From assembly GCF_019844075.1 (NCBI RefSeq), contig NZ_CP081964.1, positions 1,922,001-1,986,000 of the forward strand: 64,000 nt of DNA. Direction: 5' to 3'. Below are positions 7,201-15,770 of this stretch, in pieces. Position numbers and translations under genes: made by a program. The notes below the pieces were generated by a model that was given only the letters and a program-made list of their open reading frames with translations, was not told the DNA's origin and searched no databases. The stretch comes from Curtobacterium sp. TC1. GTDB taxonomy: Bacteria > Actinomycetota > Actinomycetes > Actinomycetales > Microbacteriaceae. Positions within the stretch are counted from its first letter, which is position 1. Each line of letters opens with the position of its first letter.

Positions 7201-9621
7201 GGCTTCGAGCCGCGAGAGCGCGTCGTGGACGAACGCCCACTCGGCGCCGTCGGGCAGGGTCATCGTCGAGACGTTGCCGAAGGCGTCGAAGTCCTTCGTC
7301 ACGACGCGACCGAGGGGATCTGTGGTGGACACGATCTCGCCGTGCTGGCCGTAGGTGACCTCGGTGCGGGCACCGGTCGGATCGATCGTCGCGGTGACCC
7401 GGCCGCCGTCGCCGTGCTCGAACCGCCACAGTCCGCCGTCCGGATCCTCGCGCGCGGTGAGCAGCCCGGCGGCGTCGTAGCGGTACCGGGTCCGGTGGCC
7501 GAGCGGTGTGACAGCCTCGACGATCCGGCCTCCGGAGTCGCGCACCAACCGCGCGGTGTCGCCGACGGCGTTCTCGACGCCGACGAGCTCACCGGACACG
7601 TCGTGGTGGAACGTGACGACGACGCCCGTCGGATCGGTGGTGCGGACGAGCACCCCGTCCTGCCAGTCGAGCAGCGTGCGTCCGCCGACGGGATCGACGA
7701 CGGCCGACGGGTTCCGGTCGTCGCCCGTGTACTCGTACTCGGCGACCCCGCCGTTCGCGGTGACCACCGTGGTCATGCGGTCCTGCTCGTCGTACCCGAA
7801 GGTGATGTCGGCGCCCTCCGGCGTCACGGTCCGGACCCGACGCCCGCGGTCGTCGTACCCGTGGACGGTCACCTGACCATCGCGCTCGGTCACCGAGACG
7901 AGGTTGCCGTGCGGGTCGTACGACATCGACTGGCGCTGCCCGTCGGTGTCGATGATCCCGACGACGCGGCCCTTCCGGTCGGCGATCCAGGTGTTCGCGT
8001 GGTCGCCGTCGACGTCGGAGACCGAGGTAACCCGACCCGGCAGGTACGAGAACCGGACCCGTCGACCGAACGGTGTGCGCTGCTCGACGACCCGGCCGCG
8101 GTCGTCGTAGGTGTTCTCGCACTCGATGACCCCCGTCGCAGCGGTCACCCGGTCGATCAGGCCGTCCGCGTTCCAGCGGTACCCGCGACTGCCGACGGCA
8201 TCGGTCGCCCGGACCAGCCGGCGGACGTCGTCGTAGTGGTAGTCGACGCGTCGCCCGTCCGACGCCGTCACCGACGCCACCCGGTCGGCGCGGTACTCGA
8301 TGTCGACGAACCGCCCGAACACGTGCGCGAGCCGGGTGATCCGGTCCTGCTCGTCGCGTCGCACGGTCACGGCGGTGCCCGCTCCACGATCGCTGCTCAG
8401 CCACAGTCCGGACGGCGTGAACGCCCACCGACCGCCGGCGTTGTCCCGGACGACGAGCGAGTCCTGTTCGGCCCGGAGCCACAGGTCCTCGCCGACGCCG
8501 CGGCTCCACCCGTCCCCCTGTCGCGGGAAGTCGACCTGCCGACCGTCGTCGAGCACGACCGAGGCGGCTTCGTCACTGATCTCGAGCCGGACGTCGAGGA
8601 TCGAGGACCATCCGATCCCGAACACCCCGATGCGGCTGTCGAGCGAGTTGTACATCCGGGTGAGCCGGAGCGACGCGGCCTGCCCCGCGAAGGACAGGTC
8701 GGTCTCGGGCTCGAGGAAGTTCCCTGTCGCGGTGTTCACCGGGTCGTCGGCGAACCCGTTGGTCGGGGGCGTCCCCATCGCCGAGAACGGTCCGATGGTG
8801 AAGTCGTCACGTCCGGCGTCGATCCCCGCCGAGGACAGGGCGGCCGCGATCGCCGCGTCCGACAGCGTCGCGGGCCCGGCACCACCACCGGCGGCCTCGA
8901 ACTGCGCTGCGACGGTGCCCGCCCAGTCGGCGTCCTTCCCGTTCGCCGTGAGCCAGTCGGTCACCGCGGTCAGCAGCGACTGGGCGTTCAGGGTGCCCCA
9001 GCACGGGTTGCACTCGGCCTCGTAGTCGCTCAGGGCGTTCCGGAACGTCGAGACGGCGCCGGACAGATCGGCGTCGAGTGTCCGGGTGTTCGCCTCGAAG
9101 GAGCGGAGGTCCGCGGGGACGGCGGACGACGTCCCACCGCTGGTCCCGCCGCCCGCCGGGAACTCCCGCCCCGTGACGCTGACCTCGTCCGCCTGCAGTC
9201 GTGGCTCCGGCTCGGGCTCCGGCGGCTTCGGGTCGTCGCCCCCGCCGAACCACGTCGAGACCTCGTGCCCGGCGGCGACGAGGAAGTTCTCCTCGCGTTC
9301 ACGCTTGCGGGCGGTCCACTCCTTCGCCTGCTTCCGCCGGTCGTCCTCGTCCTTCGCGGCGTCGCGCAGCTGCTGCACGAACCCCGACAGGCTCTGCAGC
9401 GACTCGACGAGCTTCGTCGCGCTGCGCGAACCGATGTCGGCGTTGTCCGCGAAGACCTCGGAGAAGTACCCGCGGAACTCCGCACGCGCAGTCGTCACCG
9501 ATGACGAGCGCGAACCGGACTGGCCGCCGATCGACGACGCGAGCGCCGTCGAGGCCGATTTCAGCGCATCCGCCGCGCTGTACGAGTAACCGGTCGGATC
9601 GTTCCCGTGGATCTTCGCCAT
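4252..9621 (-). CDS. RHS/YD-repeat polymorphic toxin with ADP-ribosyltransferase-like C-terminus
   Basis: Encodes 1789 residues. ATG at 9621 (MAKIHGNDPT) is chosen because the G-rich ribosome binding site is about 7 nt before it, while the ATG at 9627 abuts it. There is no signal peptide. Residues 1-250 are mostly helical with a Pro/Glu linker, like the N-termini of secreted Gram-positive RHS proteins. A DUF6531-type start (DPVNTATGNFLEPETDL) is near residue 293. Dozens of YD repeats (YDxxGR, RYEYDxxGRL) run from about 370 to 1480. The RHS core box (RGFLSVDP, then NPYSFAGNDPLHAIDPLGL) marks the boundary, followed by a hydrophobic glycine-rich segment. The last ~110 residues (IYRVYGGDAQATGASWSP to EYIIPNG and DRVSGINPEF) form the variable toxin. 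An early Arg and a late GGLDEY resemble TreTu-type ADP-ribosyltransferase toxins; this assignment is inferred from memory of family patterns. Export route is unknown. Confidence 0.85.
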   Translation of the reverse strand: MAKIHGNDPTGYSYSAADALKSASTALASSIGGQSGSRSSSVTTARAEFRGYFSEVFADNADIGSRSATKLVESLQSLSGFVQQLRDAAKDEDDRRKQAKEWTARKREREENFLVAAGHEVSTWFGGGDDPKPPEPEPEPRLQADEVSVTGREFPAGGGTSGGTSSAVPADLRSFEANTRTLDADLSGAVSTFRNALSDYEAECNPCWGTLNAQSLLTAVTDWLTANGKDADWAGTVAAQFEAAGGGAGPATLSDAAIAAALSSAGIDAGRDDFTIGPFSAMGTPPTNGFADDPVNTATGNFLEPETDLSFAGQAASLRLTRMYNSLDSRIGVFGIGWSSILDVRLEISDEAASVVLDDGRQVDFPRQGDGWSRGVGEDLWLRAEQDSLVVRDNAGGRWAFTPSGLWLSSDRGAGTAVTVRRDEQDRITRLAHVFGRFVDIEYRADRVASVTASDGRRVDYHYDDVRRLVRATDAVGSRGYRWNADGLIDRVTAATGVIECENTYDDRGRVVEQRTPFGRRVRFSYLPGRVTSVSDVDGDHANTWIADRKGRVVGIIDTDGQRQSMSYDPHGNLVSVTERDGQVTVHGYDDRGRRVRTVTPEGADITFGYDEQDRMTTVVTANGGVAEYEYTGDDRNPSAVVDPVGGRTLLDWQDGVLVRTTDPTGVVVTFHHDVSGELVGVENAVGDTARLVRDSGGRIVEAVTPLGHRTRYRYDAAGLLTAREDPDGGLWRFEHGDGGRVTATIDPTGARTEVTYGQHGEIVSTTDPLGRVVTKDFDAFGNVSTMTLPDGAEWAFVHDALSRLEAVVDPAGGTWTREYDAVGALDATVDPTGVRTEVGHSRTDGVSTVRDAFDAVSVTTDEFGRPTRLEHADSSAELTTYDACGRPVELVDANGGLTRIERDLAGRVVAVTTPAGRTTRYEYDACGRPVSAIDPAGARTTLTYDADSRVVARTLPTGEVARTEYDRQGRVVHADVPGVDTVRYRYDRVGRVVSARDTRFGQRTFRYDAAGQLVAAVNGLGGTTRYEYDQRGRLVRTVDPMGGVTIRTYTQLDEVASSTDQLGRTTTATYDAAGRQLTQTDPDGTVLRWEYDAAGRESAQYAGDRLIGRIDRDARARTVTITDETRPGSPTAHVLEFSRLGQLVRRSTGARETRWTHDADGLRTSVQSPDGSTTRYEHDATGRVVRVEHSAFGEARYEHDAAGRMLQARAGDQLQTWEYANGHVVRHARIDSDGTHLSTIGRDADGRITRVDGPGGSTTYEHDDAAQLVASVQDGNRTGWVYDGAGRLVEERTDSGTRRFSYDAAGQLTRVDAPDGAPEVEYAYDGAGRRIQALRADGVTTTYAWTPQGHLTGVAETTAAGSTTTHLHVDALGELADVDGVPIDWDTAAFAPTLLAVGDTPVVRAPGGLTGTDDRWITSGRRTTRAADDADPWQTLVDLGGSGLPGGIALGADGSLQVASLEWMGARAYDSSSRGFLSVDPVAAPAGAAWAGNPYSFAGNDPLHAIDPLGLAPVTDAELEAYAAAEQGPLARAAAATGDWFADNWEYVAGGAMVVAGGVLVATGVGGPVGAMLISAGADTIIQKATTGEVNWGQVAVSGAFGAVGGGAGALIGKQLVKNAAEGAAENVANYAVSGQPVTPGGLLRNAAEGAATSAATGGTMSKVHLPTAVNKLGDELPTPFEGQKIYRVYGGDAQATGASWSPSHPGSVANYRDVAGLPSGKTGPDYSVNSGRFLLEGTLRDPSAVVKTRAALPLDGNRGGLDEYIIPNGIENGAIQLDRVSGINPEF

Positions 9622-9708
9622 CGTCATTCCCCCCTGGTGCTGACCGCACCATCCTGGCACGGATCCGGACTGGTATTCCAGAGGACGGCATGCGTGACGA
9701 GTGGGAGA

Positions 9709-9752
9709 CGGACGGGAGGCCCGTGGCGGATCCGCCACGGGCCTCCCGTCCG
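9709..9752. terminator. Perfect 44-bp palindrome (dispersed repeat copy 2)
   Basis: CGGACGGGAGGCCCGTGGCG and its exact complement meet at a central GGATCC. It lies between sufE-like (ends 9767, minus) and the RHS gene (starts 9621, minus), so it can end the sulfur operon ahead of the toxin gene. The outer 12 bases match copies at 163, 14563 and 38560, while the inner bases differ. The RHS promoter must lie between 9622 and about 9708; I could not pick out boxes with confidence. Confidence 0.65.
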
Positions 9753-9766
9753 CCTTCCGGTTGCGT

Positions 9767-10216
9767 CTACGACACCGCAGCCTGCACCTGACGCTGCACG
9801 CGACCGAGCATGCCCACCATGCCGCGGATCCGCAGCGGGCTGACCGCCTCGGACAGCCCGATCGTCAGCGGGTAGTCCGCCGGCACGGCGAGCACCTGCG
9901 CTGCCGTCAGGCCGCTCAGGCCCTGCGCGAGGATCGAGGCGAAGCCGCGCGTGGTCGGCGCCTCGCGCGGAGCGGTGGCGTGCATGCGGACGACGTCGGG
10001 TGCGTCGCCGTCCTCGCCCACGGTGACCGTGATGAACACGGGGGACTGGCACTCCTCGACCCGTTCGAGTTCGTCCTCGTGCCCCTGCAGGCGCTCGGGC
10101 AACGCGGGCAGTTCGTTCGAGAACTCGAGGAGGAGCTGCAGGCGGTCCTTCTGGCCCAGGGCGAGGAAGTCGTCGCGGATCTCGGCGAGGGTGGCGGGGA
10201 GGGTGGCGTCGTTCAT
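9767..10216 (-). CDS. sufE: SufE-family sulfur acceptor protein
   Basis: Encodes 149 residues from ATG at 10216. The fold signature of SufE is clear: an N-terminal helix ([20 protein letters not shown]), the active Cys56 in [11 protein letters not shown], a central beta sheet and the helix [20 protein letters not shown]. SufE proteins take sulfane sulfur on the conserved Cys from a desulfurase or sulfurtransferase and pass it to Fe-S cluster assembly. The gene overlaps the sulfurtransferase gene by 4 nt (ATGA), so the pair forms one operon. A partnership with that rhodanese rather than with a SufS desulfurase is inferred from this coupling. Confidence 0.85.
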   Translation of the reverse strand: MNDATLPATLAEIRDDFLALGQKDRLQLLLEFSNELPALPERLQGHEDELERVEECQSPVFITVTVGEDGDAPDVVRMHATAPREAPTTRGFASILAQGLSGLTAAQVLAVPADYPLTIGLSEAVSPLRIRGMVGMLGRVQRQVQAAVS

Positions 10217-11118
10217 CGGTTCGGGACTGTACCCGGCTCCGCGCCCTGCACGATCGGGACGCGCACGGCGCTGCCCCACTCGGTCCACGAACCGTCGTAG
10301 TTGCGGACGCTGTCGTAACCGAGCAGGTGCTGCAGGACGAACCAGGTGTGGCTCGACCGCTCACCGATGCGGCAGTACGCGATGACCTCGTCCGCGTCGC
10401 CGATGCCGGCGCCCTCGCGGTAGATCGCGTCGAGTTCCGCGCGCGGCTTGAAGGTGCCGTCCGGAGCGGCGGCGGTGGCCCACGGGATGTTCACCGCCGT
10501 GGGGACGTGGCCGCCGCGCAGCGCTCCTTCTTCCGGGTAGTCCGGCGCGGTCGTGCGCTCACCGCTGTACTCCGGCGCGCTGCGGACGTCGATGAGGGGC
10601 TTGCCGAGGTGGGCGAGGACGTCGTCCTTGTAGGCACGGATCTCGGTGTCGATCCGCTCGACGACCGGGTACTCGGCCGGCGTGACGGCGGTCTCGTCGG
10701 TGATGAGGGCGCGGTCCTCGGCGATCCACTTCGCACGGCCGCCGTCGAGCAGGCGGACGTCCTCGTGGCCGAACAGCGAGAAGACCCAGAGGGCGTACGC
10801 GGCCCACCAGTTGTTCTTGTCGCCGTAGACCACGACGGTGGTCTCGCGGCCGATGCCCTTGCTGCCGAGGAGTTCCGCGAAGGCCTCGCCGTCGATGTAG
10901 TCGCGCTGCACCGGGTCGTTGAGGTCGGTGTGCCAGTCGATCTTGACCGCGCCGGGGATGTGGCCGGTCTCGTAGAGCAGGACGTCCTCGTCGGACTCGA
11001 CGACGACCAGGTCGGGGGTGTGGGCGTCCAGTTGTTCCTGCAGCCACTCGGTGGAGACGAGACGCTCCGGGTGGGCGTAGGCGGTGAACTTCTCGGACGG
11101 GTCGACCGGTGCGGTCAT
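10213..11118 (-). CDS. sseA: Thiosulfate/3-mercaptopyruvate sulfurtransferase (two rhodanese domains)
   Basis: Encodes 301 residues with two rhodanese domains. The inactive first (about 20-140) has DWHTDLND and [14 protein letters not shown]. The catalytic second (about 165-290) has Cys249 in the loop CRIGERSSH. The loop CRIGERS is the one found in actinobacterial thiosulfate sulfurtransferases of the SseA/CysA group. The enzyme moves sulfane sulfur from thiosulfate or mercaptopyruvate to an acceptor in the cytoplasm. It overlaps the sufE-like gene by 4 nt, suggesting direct transfer to SufE. The gene diverges from zapE with a 137-bp gap that must hold both promoters. Confidence 0.9.
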   Translation of the reverse strand: MTAPVDPSEKFTAYAHPERLVSTEWLQEQLDAHTPDLVVVESDEDVLLYETGHIPGAVKIDWHTDLNDPVQRDYIDGEAFAELLGSKGIGRETTVVVYGDKNNWWAAYALWVFSLFGHEDVRLLDGGRAKWIAEDRALITDETAVTPAEYPVVERIDTEIRAYKDDVLAHLGKPLIDVRSAPEYSGERTTAPDYPEEGALRGGHVPTAVNIPWATAAAPDGTFKPRAELDAIYREGAGIGDADEVIAYCRIGERSSHTWFVLQHLLGYDSVRNYDGSWTEWGSAVRVPIVQGAEPGTVPNR

Positions 11119-11255
11119 GGTGGGCTACCTCCAGGTGGTCATCCGGCACCGGACTAGGATCGGTCGTCGGTGCCTGTGGGCAACGGTACGCGGACGTACC
11201 GTGCCCCAGCCGCAACGTGACACCGCACGACTTGCTTCCCGGAAGGCCCACTCGA

Positions 11256-12260
11256 TTGCCAGCGCACCTCGTCGACCGTGACCCCCAGGTGACCCCGCAG
11301 CAGATGGCCGCGGCACTCGTGCCACCGCCCCAGTTCGCAGACGCCTCGTTCGACTCGTACCGGCCGGACCCGGACTACGCCTCGCAGGCCGACGTGCGCG
11401 ACGCCGTCGCCGCGTTCGTCGCGGCGGGTCCGACCGAGGCGCGCCGTCGCGGGCTGTTCGGCCGCCGGAAGCAGTCGGTCGAGCCCGCTGCGAAGTCGGG
11501 CGTCTACCTGGACGGCGGGTTCGGTGTCGGCAAGACCCACCTGCTCGCCGCGGCGTACCACGCCGCATCAGGGCGGAAGACGTTCGGCACGTTCATCGAG
11601 TACACGGCCCTGGTCGGTGCGCTCGGGTTCCAGGGCACGGTGGACCTGCTGCGGGGGACCGCGCTGGTCTGCATCGACGAGTTCGAGCTCGACGACCCGG
11701 GCGACACGATGGTCATGACGCGCCTCATCAAGGAGCTCACCGAGACCGGCACCCGGTTCGCCGCCACCTCGAACACGCCTCCGGGCGCGCTCGGCGAGGG
11801 ACGGTTCGCGGCCCAGGACTTCCTGCGCGAGATCCAGGCGATGTCCGACCGGTTCGACACCATGCGGATCGACGGGCTCGACTACCGGCGCCGCGCGGTC
11901 GACGAGTCGGCGGGTGTGGTGTCCGACGTCGCCGCGACCCTGCCGTCCGGGGACGTCACGCTCGACGACTTCTCGGCCGTGGTCGCGCACCTCGGGTCGG
12001 TCCACCCGTCGAAGTACGTCGCGCTGGTCGAGGGTCTCGACGCCGTCGGGCTCACCGACGTCCGGGCGTTCACCGACCAGACCGACGCGCTGCGCTGGGT
12101 CGCCCTGGTCGACCGGCTGTACGACGCCCAGGTCCGGATCGTCGCCTCCGGCACCCCGCTCGACCAGGTGTACCCCGACGCGATGCTCGACGGCGGGTAC
12201 CGGAAGAAGTACCTGCGTGCAGCCAGCCGTGTCGTGGCGCTGACGCGCGCCCAGGACTGA
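11256..12260 (+). CDS. zapE: ZapE/AFG1-family cell-division ATPase
   Basis: Encodes 334 residues from TTG at 11256, chosen because GGAAGG lies 9 nt ahead. An ATG at 11109 is in frame, but the extra 49 residues are unlike protein and would overlap the divergent sseA start. Walker A is GGFGVGKTH near residues 87-95, Walker B CIDEFELDD near 139-147, and the sensor region ATSNTPPGALGEGRF follows. These are AFG1/ZapE hallmarks. In E. coli ZapE acts at the constricting division ring; in actinobacteria it is widespread but little studied. It is probably transcribed alone; amtB follows after 202 bp with its own control region. Confidence 0.85.
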   Translation: MPAHLVDRDPQVTPQQMAAALVPPPQFADASFDSYRPDPDYASQADVRDAVAAFVAAGPTEARRRGLFGRRKQSVEPAAKSGVYLDGGFGVGKTHLLAAAYHAASGRKTFGTFIEYTALVGALGFQGTVDLLRGTALVCIDEFELDDPGDTMVMTRLIKELTETGTRFAATSNTPPGALGEGRFAAQDFLREIQAMSDRFDTMRIDGLDYRRRAVDESAGVVSDVAATLPSGDVTLDDFSAVVAHLGSVHPSKYVALVEGLDAVGLTDVRAFTDQTDALRWVALVDRLYDAQVRIVASGTPLDQVYPDAMLDGGYRKKYLRAASRVVALTRAQD

Positions 12261-12355
12261 CGCTCGCCCTCACCGTCCGCTGACCGGTCGGTGCACCCCC
12301 TTTCCAGGGGGCTTCGGGCCGTGCGAAACACGACGTTTACAAACCGCGCCGTCGC

Positions 12356-12371
12356 GTTACATCCGCGAAAC
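12356..12371 (+). promoter_or_regulatory. GlnR-type operator upstream of amtB
   Basis: GTTAC-ATCCGC-GAAAC matches the actinobacterial GlnR box (gTnAC-n6-GaAAC) at every conserved position. An additional GAAAC (12325-12329) followed after 6 nt by TTTAC (12336-12340) lies just upstream and may be a second degenerate half-site. GlnR activates amtB and glnA under nitrogen limitation in Streptomyces and Mycobacterium. The distance to the amtB start codon (about 92 nt) leaves room for a promoter downstream. Confidence 0.65.
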
Positions 12372-12462
12372 ACATCGTGCTCCCTCGCGAAACCTCGCAT
12401 CGCCAGACTCGGTGACACCCGAGGCGGTCCAAGAGCCGTTCGTGCAATCGAGAGGTGAACAG

Positions 12463-13737
12463 ATGCTTGATCAGGGCAACACGACGTTCGTGTTGGTCAT
12501 GGCGGCGCTGGTGTTGTTCATGACACCCGGCCTGGCCTTCTTCTACGGCGGCTTGGTGAAGGCCAAGTCCGTCATCAGCATGATGATGATGTCGTTCGGA
12601 GCGATCGCACTCGTGAGCGTCCTGTGGGTGCTCTACGGCTACGCGATCGCCTTCGCCAACCACGGTGACGGCACGGCGGTCTCCGGTGTGGTCGGGTTCT
12701 TCAGCATCGACTGGAACCAGATCGGTCTCGGCCAGGCCTTCGAGGAGGCGCAGTCCTCGAACATCCAGGCGGCGTACCCGTCGATGGCGTTCGTCGGCTT
12801 CCAGGCCACGTTCGCGATCATCACGGTCGCCCTCATCTCCGGTGCCATCGCCGACCGCGCCAAGTTCGGCGCGTGGATGGTCTTCGCCGGCATCTGGGTC
12901 ACCGTCGTCTACTTCCCGGTCGCCTCGTGGGTCTTCAACCTGACCTCGGGCTGGGCCGCCACGTGGGGCGTCATCGACTTCGCCGGTGGCACCGCGGTGC
13001 ACATCAACGCCGGTGCAGCGGGTCTCGCCCTGGCGCTCGTCCTCGGCAAGCGCGTCGGCTTCGCCAAGGGTGCGCACAAGCCGCACAACCCGCCCTTCGT
13101 CCTGCTCGGTGCCGCCATCCTGTGGTTCGGCTGGTTCGGCTTCAACGCCGGCTCCGAGGGCGCTGCTGACGGCATCGCCGCGATCGCCTGGGTCAACACC
13201 CTCGCCGCTCCGGCCGCCGCCATCCTCGGCTGGCTGCTCGTCGAGAAGCTCAAGGACGGCAAGGCCACCTCGGTCGGCGCCGCCTCGGGTGCCGTCACCG
13301 GTCTCGTCGCGATCACCCCGGCATGTGCCAACCTGACCCCGGGCTGGGGCATCCTGCTCGGCTTCGTCGCCGGCATCATCTGCTGCTTCGCCATCGACTG
13401 GAAGTACCGTCTCGGCTTCGACGACTCGCTCGACGTCGTCGGTGTCCACCTGGTCGGCGGCATCGTCGGCACGCTGTACCTGGGCTTCTTCGCCAACGAC
13501 ACCGGCCTGATCTACTCCGGTTCGTTCGAGCAGCTCGGCAAGCAGGCCACCGCGGCCCTGGCCGTCGGCATCTACTCCTTCGTCCTGGCGTTCGTCATCG
13601 GCTTCCTCATCGAGAAGACGATCGGCTTCCGCGTCAAGACCGAGGACGAGGTCGCCGGTATCGACACCGCGGTCCACGGCGAAGAGGGCTACGTCCTCTA
13701 CGAGCAGACCGACGACTCGCCGGTCTCGGTCCGCTAA
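12463..13737 (+). CDS. amtB: Ammonium transporter AmtB
   Basis: Encodes 424 residues. ATG at 12463 is chosen for the ribosome binding site GAGAGGTGAAC directly upstream. Eleven membrane segments are visible, starting with FVLVMAALVLFMTPGLAFFY. The pore-lining twin histidines occur in AVHINAGAAGL and VVGVHLVGGIVG, and the Amt signature DFAGGTAVH is intact. It carries ammonium/ammonia across the cytoplasmic membrane under nitrogen limitation, in line with the GlnR box upstream. A PII gene (glnK) usually follows amtB in actinobacteria, but here a strong terminator follows at once and no PII gene is in the window. The cytoplasmic tail ends in an acidic stretch. Confidence 0.95.
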   Translation: MLDQGNTTFVLVMAALVLFMTPGLAFFYGGLVKAKSVISMMMMSFGAIALVSVLWVLYGYAIAFANHGDGTAVSGVVGFFSIDWNQIGLGQAFEEAQSSNIQAAYPSMAFVGFQATFAIITVALISGAIADRAKFGAWMVFAGIWVTVVYFPVASWVFNLTSGWAATWGVIDFAGGTAVHINAGAAGLALALVLGKRVGFAKGAHKPHNPPFVLLGAAILWFGWFGFNAGSEGAADGIAAIAWVNTLAAPAAAILGWLLVEKLKDGKATSVGAASGAVTGLVAITPACANLTPGWGILLGFVAGIICCFAIDWKYRLGFDDSLDVVGVHLVGGIVGTLYLGFFANDTGLIYSGSFEQLGKQATAALAVGIYSFVLAFVIGFLIEKTIGFRVKTEDEVAGIDTAVHGEEGYVLYEQTDDSPVSVR

Positions 13738-13759
13738 CCGGCAGACACCAGCACCACCC

Positions 13760-13810
13760 GCACGACGACGGGCCCCGCGCACACAGCAAGCGCGGGGCCC
13801 GTCGTCGTGC
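13760..13810 (+). terminator. amtB terminator
   Basis: GCACGACGACGGGCCCCGCGC, a 9-nt loop and its perfect complement form a 21-bp stem beginning 23 nt after the amtB stop. It ends amtB transcription before the phosphatase gene. Confidence 0.8.
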
Positions 13811-13864
13811 GTGTGGGCGTCCGTCGTCCGGCGTCCGGCATCCGTCTTCTGACAGGGTGGTCGC

Positions 13865-14515
13865 ATGACGACGACGTCGACCCTCACCAACCTGCGCGAG
13901 GTCGGAGGACCGGGCCTGCAGGACGCCCGTCCCCGCACCGTGTACCGCGCGAACACCGAGCGCGTCGGTGCCGACGCGTACCCGACGGGCCTCAGCGCCG
14001 TGGTCGACCTCCGCCGCGACGACGAGGTCGCCCGCGTCCCGCACCCGCTCGCGACCACCGACGGCTACCGGCTCGTCCCGCTGTTCGACCCGTCGACCGT
14101 CGAGTCCGGCGCCCGGGCCGTGCAGCTCGAGGAGCAGTACGTCGACTGGCTCGAACGGCACCGCACCGGGATCGCCGCGGCGTTCCGCGCCATCGCCCGG
14201 GCCGACGGCGACGTGCTCGTCTGCTGCTCGGCCGGCAAGGACCGCACCGGCGTCGTCAGCGGATTGCTCGCCCGACACTGGGGCGCATCGCTCGAGACCG
14301 TCGGCGTCGACTACGCCGCCAGCGCTGTCGGACTCGCCGACCGGTTCGCCGCGGAACGTGCGGTCAGTACCGACCCCGAGGCCACCGCCGTCGCGCAACG
14401 GTGCGTGCCGGAGACCATGACGGCCGTGGTCCGGCACGTCGAGGCGCGCTGGGGGAGCGTCGGCGCGTACCTGCGCTGGACCGGACTGACGGACGCGGAG
14501 ATCGCGTCACTCTGA
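13865..14515 (+). CDS. Tyrosine/dual-specificity protein phosphatase (PtpB-like)
   Basis: Encodes 216 residues from ATG at 13865. It begins with the TNLREVGG motif and a YRANTERV-type strand, then SAVVDLRRDDEVAR, and carries the active-site P-loop CCSAGKDRTGV near residues 120-130 (catalytic second Cys, Arg five residues later). This matches the HCxAGKDRTG class that includes mycobacterial PtpB. The His before the catalytic Cys is replaced by Cys. Proteins of this group remove phosphate from phosphotyrosine and sometimes from phosphoinositides; the substrate here is unknown. It has no signal peptide and converges with the aldo/keto reductase gene across a palindromic terminator. Confidence 0.85.
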   Translation: MTTTSTLTNLREVGGPGLQDARPRTVYRANTERVGADAYPTGLSAVVDLRRDDEVARVPHPLATTDGYRLVPLFDPSTVESGARAVQLEEQYVDWLERHRTGIAAAFRAIARADGDVLVCCSAGKDRTGVVSGLLARHWGASLETVGVDYAASAVGLADRFAAERAVSTDPEATAVAQRCVPETMTAVVRHVEARWGSVGAYLRWTGLTDAEIASL

Positions 14516-14562
14516 CGGGCGTGCGTCGTCCTGGCGGCTCGCCACGTGCAGTGGTCGCAACG

Positions 14563-14613
14563 ACGGACGGGAGGCACGGTACGCGTCCGACGCGCACCGT
14601 GCCTCCCGTCCGT
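14563..14613. terminator. Bidirectional terminator palindrome (dispersed repeat copy 3)
   Basis: The 18-nt arm ACGGACGGGAGGCACGGT (14563-14580) pairs perfectly with 14596-14613. The 15-nt loop itself holds GCGTC/GACGC. It sits between the convergent phosphatase and aldo/keto reductase genes. Outer arms are identical to the copy at 163-208. Confidence 0.7.
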
Positions 14614-14654
14614 GGTCCTGATCGGGGGCCGTGGTTCCGGCCCGTTCCGTCAGC

Positions 14655-15626
14655 TCACCAGGCGTAGTCCTCCGGTGAGGTCTCGTGCCCCGGGAAGATC
14701 TCGTCGAGCCGGTCCAGCGCACGCTGGTCCAGGCGGATGTCGACGGCGCGGACCGCGGACTCCCACTGCTCCATCGTGCGGGGGCCGGTGATCGGCGCGG
14801 TCACGCCGGGCTGGTGGAGGAGCCACGCGAGGGCAAGCTCACCCGGGGTGTGGCCGAGCTCCTTCGCGAACGACTCGTAAGCCGTGAGCTGGTCACGGTG
14901 CCCCTCGACGTACTCGGCGCTGCGACCCGACAGGCGGCGGGAACCGTTCTCGGTCTTCTCGATGACACCACCGAGCAGGCCGCCCTGCAGCGGCGACCAC
15001 GGGATGACGCCGAGGCCGTACTCGCGGGCGGCGGGCAGGACCTCGCGCTCGATGTCGCGCACCACGAGGTTGTAGATCGACTGCTCGCTCACCAGGCCGA
15101 AGGTGTGGCGGCGCTTCGCCGCTTCCTGTGCTTGGGCGATGTGCCAGCCGGCGAAGTTCGACGACCCGACGTACAGGACCTTGCCCTGCTGCACGGCGAC
15201 GTCGATCGCCTGCCAGATCTCGTCCCACGGCGTCGCACGGTCGACGTGGTGGAACTGGTACAGGTCGATGTGGTCCGTCTGCAGCCGCTGCAGGCTGGCG
15301 TCGAGCGACTGGCGGATGTTGAACGCGCTGAGCTTGCCGCCGTTCGGCCAGTCGATCATCTCGCCGTAGACCTTGGTCGCCAGGACCGTCTTCTCGCGGC
15401 GGCCGCCGCCCTTCGCGAACCAGCGGCCGATGATCTCCTCGGTGGCGCCCTTGCCCACCGAGCCGCCGTAGCCGTTGGCGGTGTCGAAGAAGTTGACGCC
15501 GAGCTCGTGGGCCCGGTCCATGATGGCGTGCGAGTCGTCCTCTGTGGTCTCCGGGCCGAAGTTCATCGTGCCGAGCACTGCCCGTGAGACCGACAGCCCT
15601 GTCCGTCCGAGGTGTGTGTAGTCCAT
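14655..15626 (-). CDS. Aldo/keto reductase
   Basis: Encodes 323 residues, the normal size for a single-domain AKR barrel. The catalytic tetrad is visible: Asp48 and Tyr53 in FFDTANGYGG, Lys85 in ATKVYG and His126/127 in YQFHHVDR. SEQSIYNLVVRDIE and VIPWSPLQGGLLGG lie in the NADPH-binding half. The best general match is the YhdN/Kv-beta-like AKR group that reduces aldehydes or ketones with NADPH; the substrate cannot be told from sequence. The gene diverges from fabH with 144 bp between the start codons. Confidence 0.9.
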   Translation of the reverse strand: MDYTHLGRTGLSVSRAVLGTMNFGPETTEDDSHAIMDRAHELGVNFFDTANGYGGSVGKGATEEIIGRWFAKGGGRREKTVLATKVYGEMIDWPNGGKLSAFNIRQSLDASLQRLQTDHIDLYQFHHVDRATPWDEIWQAIDVAVQQGKVLYVGSSNFAGWHIAQAQEAAKRRHTFGLVSEQSIYNLVVRDIEREVLPAAREYGLGVIPWSPLQGGLLGGVIEKTENGSRRLSGRSAEYVEGHRDQLTAYESFAKELGHTPGELALAWLLHQPGVTAPITGPRTMEQWESAVRAVDIRLDQRALDRLDEIFPGHETSPEDYAW

Positions 15627-15770
15627 GTCTCCGGTCTACGCGCTCCGAGGGGCACCGTGCCAGGCCCTGGGAGTACCGGTTCTGTACGGTGCACCGTGCG
15701 GCGACGTGGTCGTTCGTCGTGTGGTCCTGCATGCCGTCGGGGGCATGTTCCGGTTCGGGGGAGGAGTACC

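Noticed and set aside
5107..9504. Long plus-strand reading frame (over 1400 codons) opposite the RHS gene
   Set aside because: It is the antisense shadow of a repeat-rich high-GC gene. The translation is Arg/Gly/Val-rich with no domain, while the minus strand encodes clear YD repeats.
11109..11255. ATG-initiated N-terminal extension of zapE
   Set aside because: The added 49 residues are not protein-like, overlap the divergent sseA start and lack a ribosome binding site; TTG at 11256 has one.
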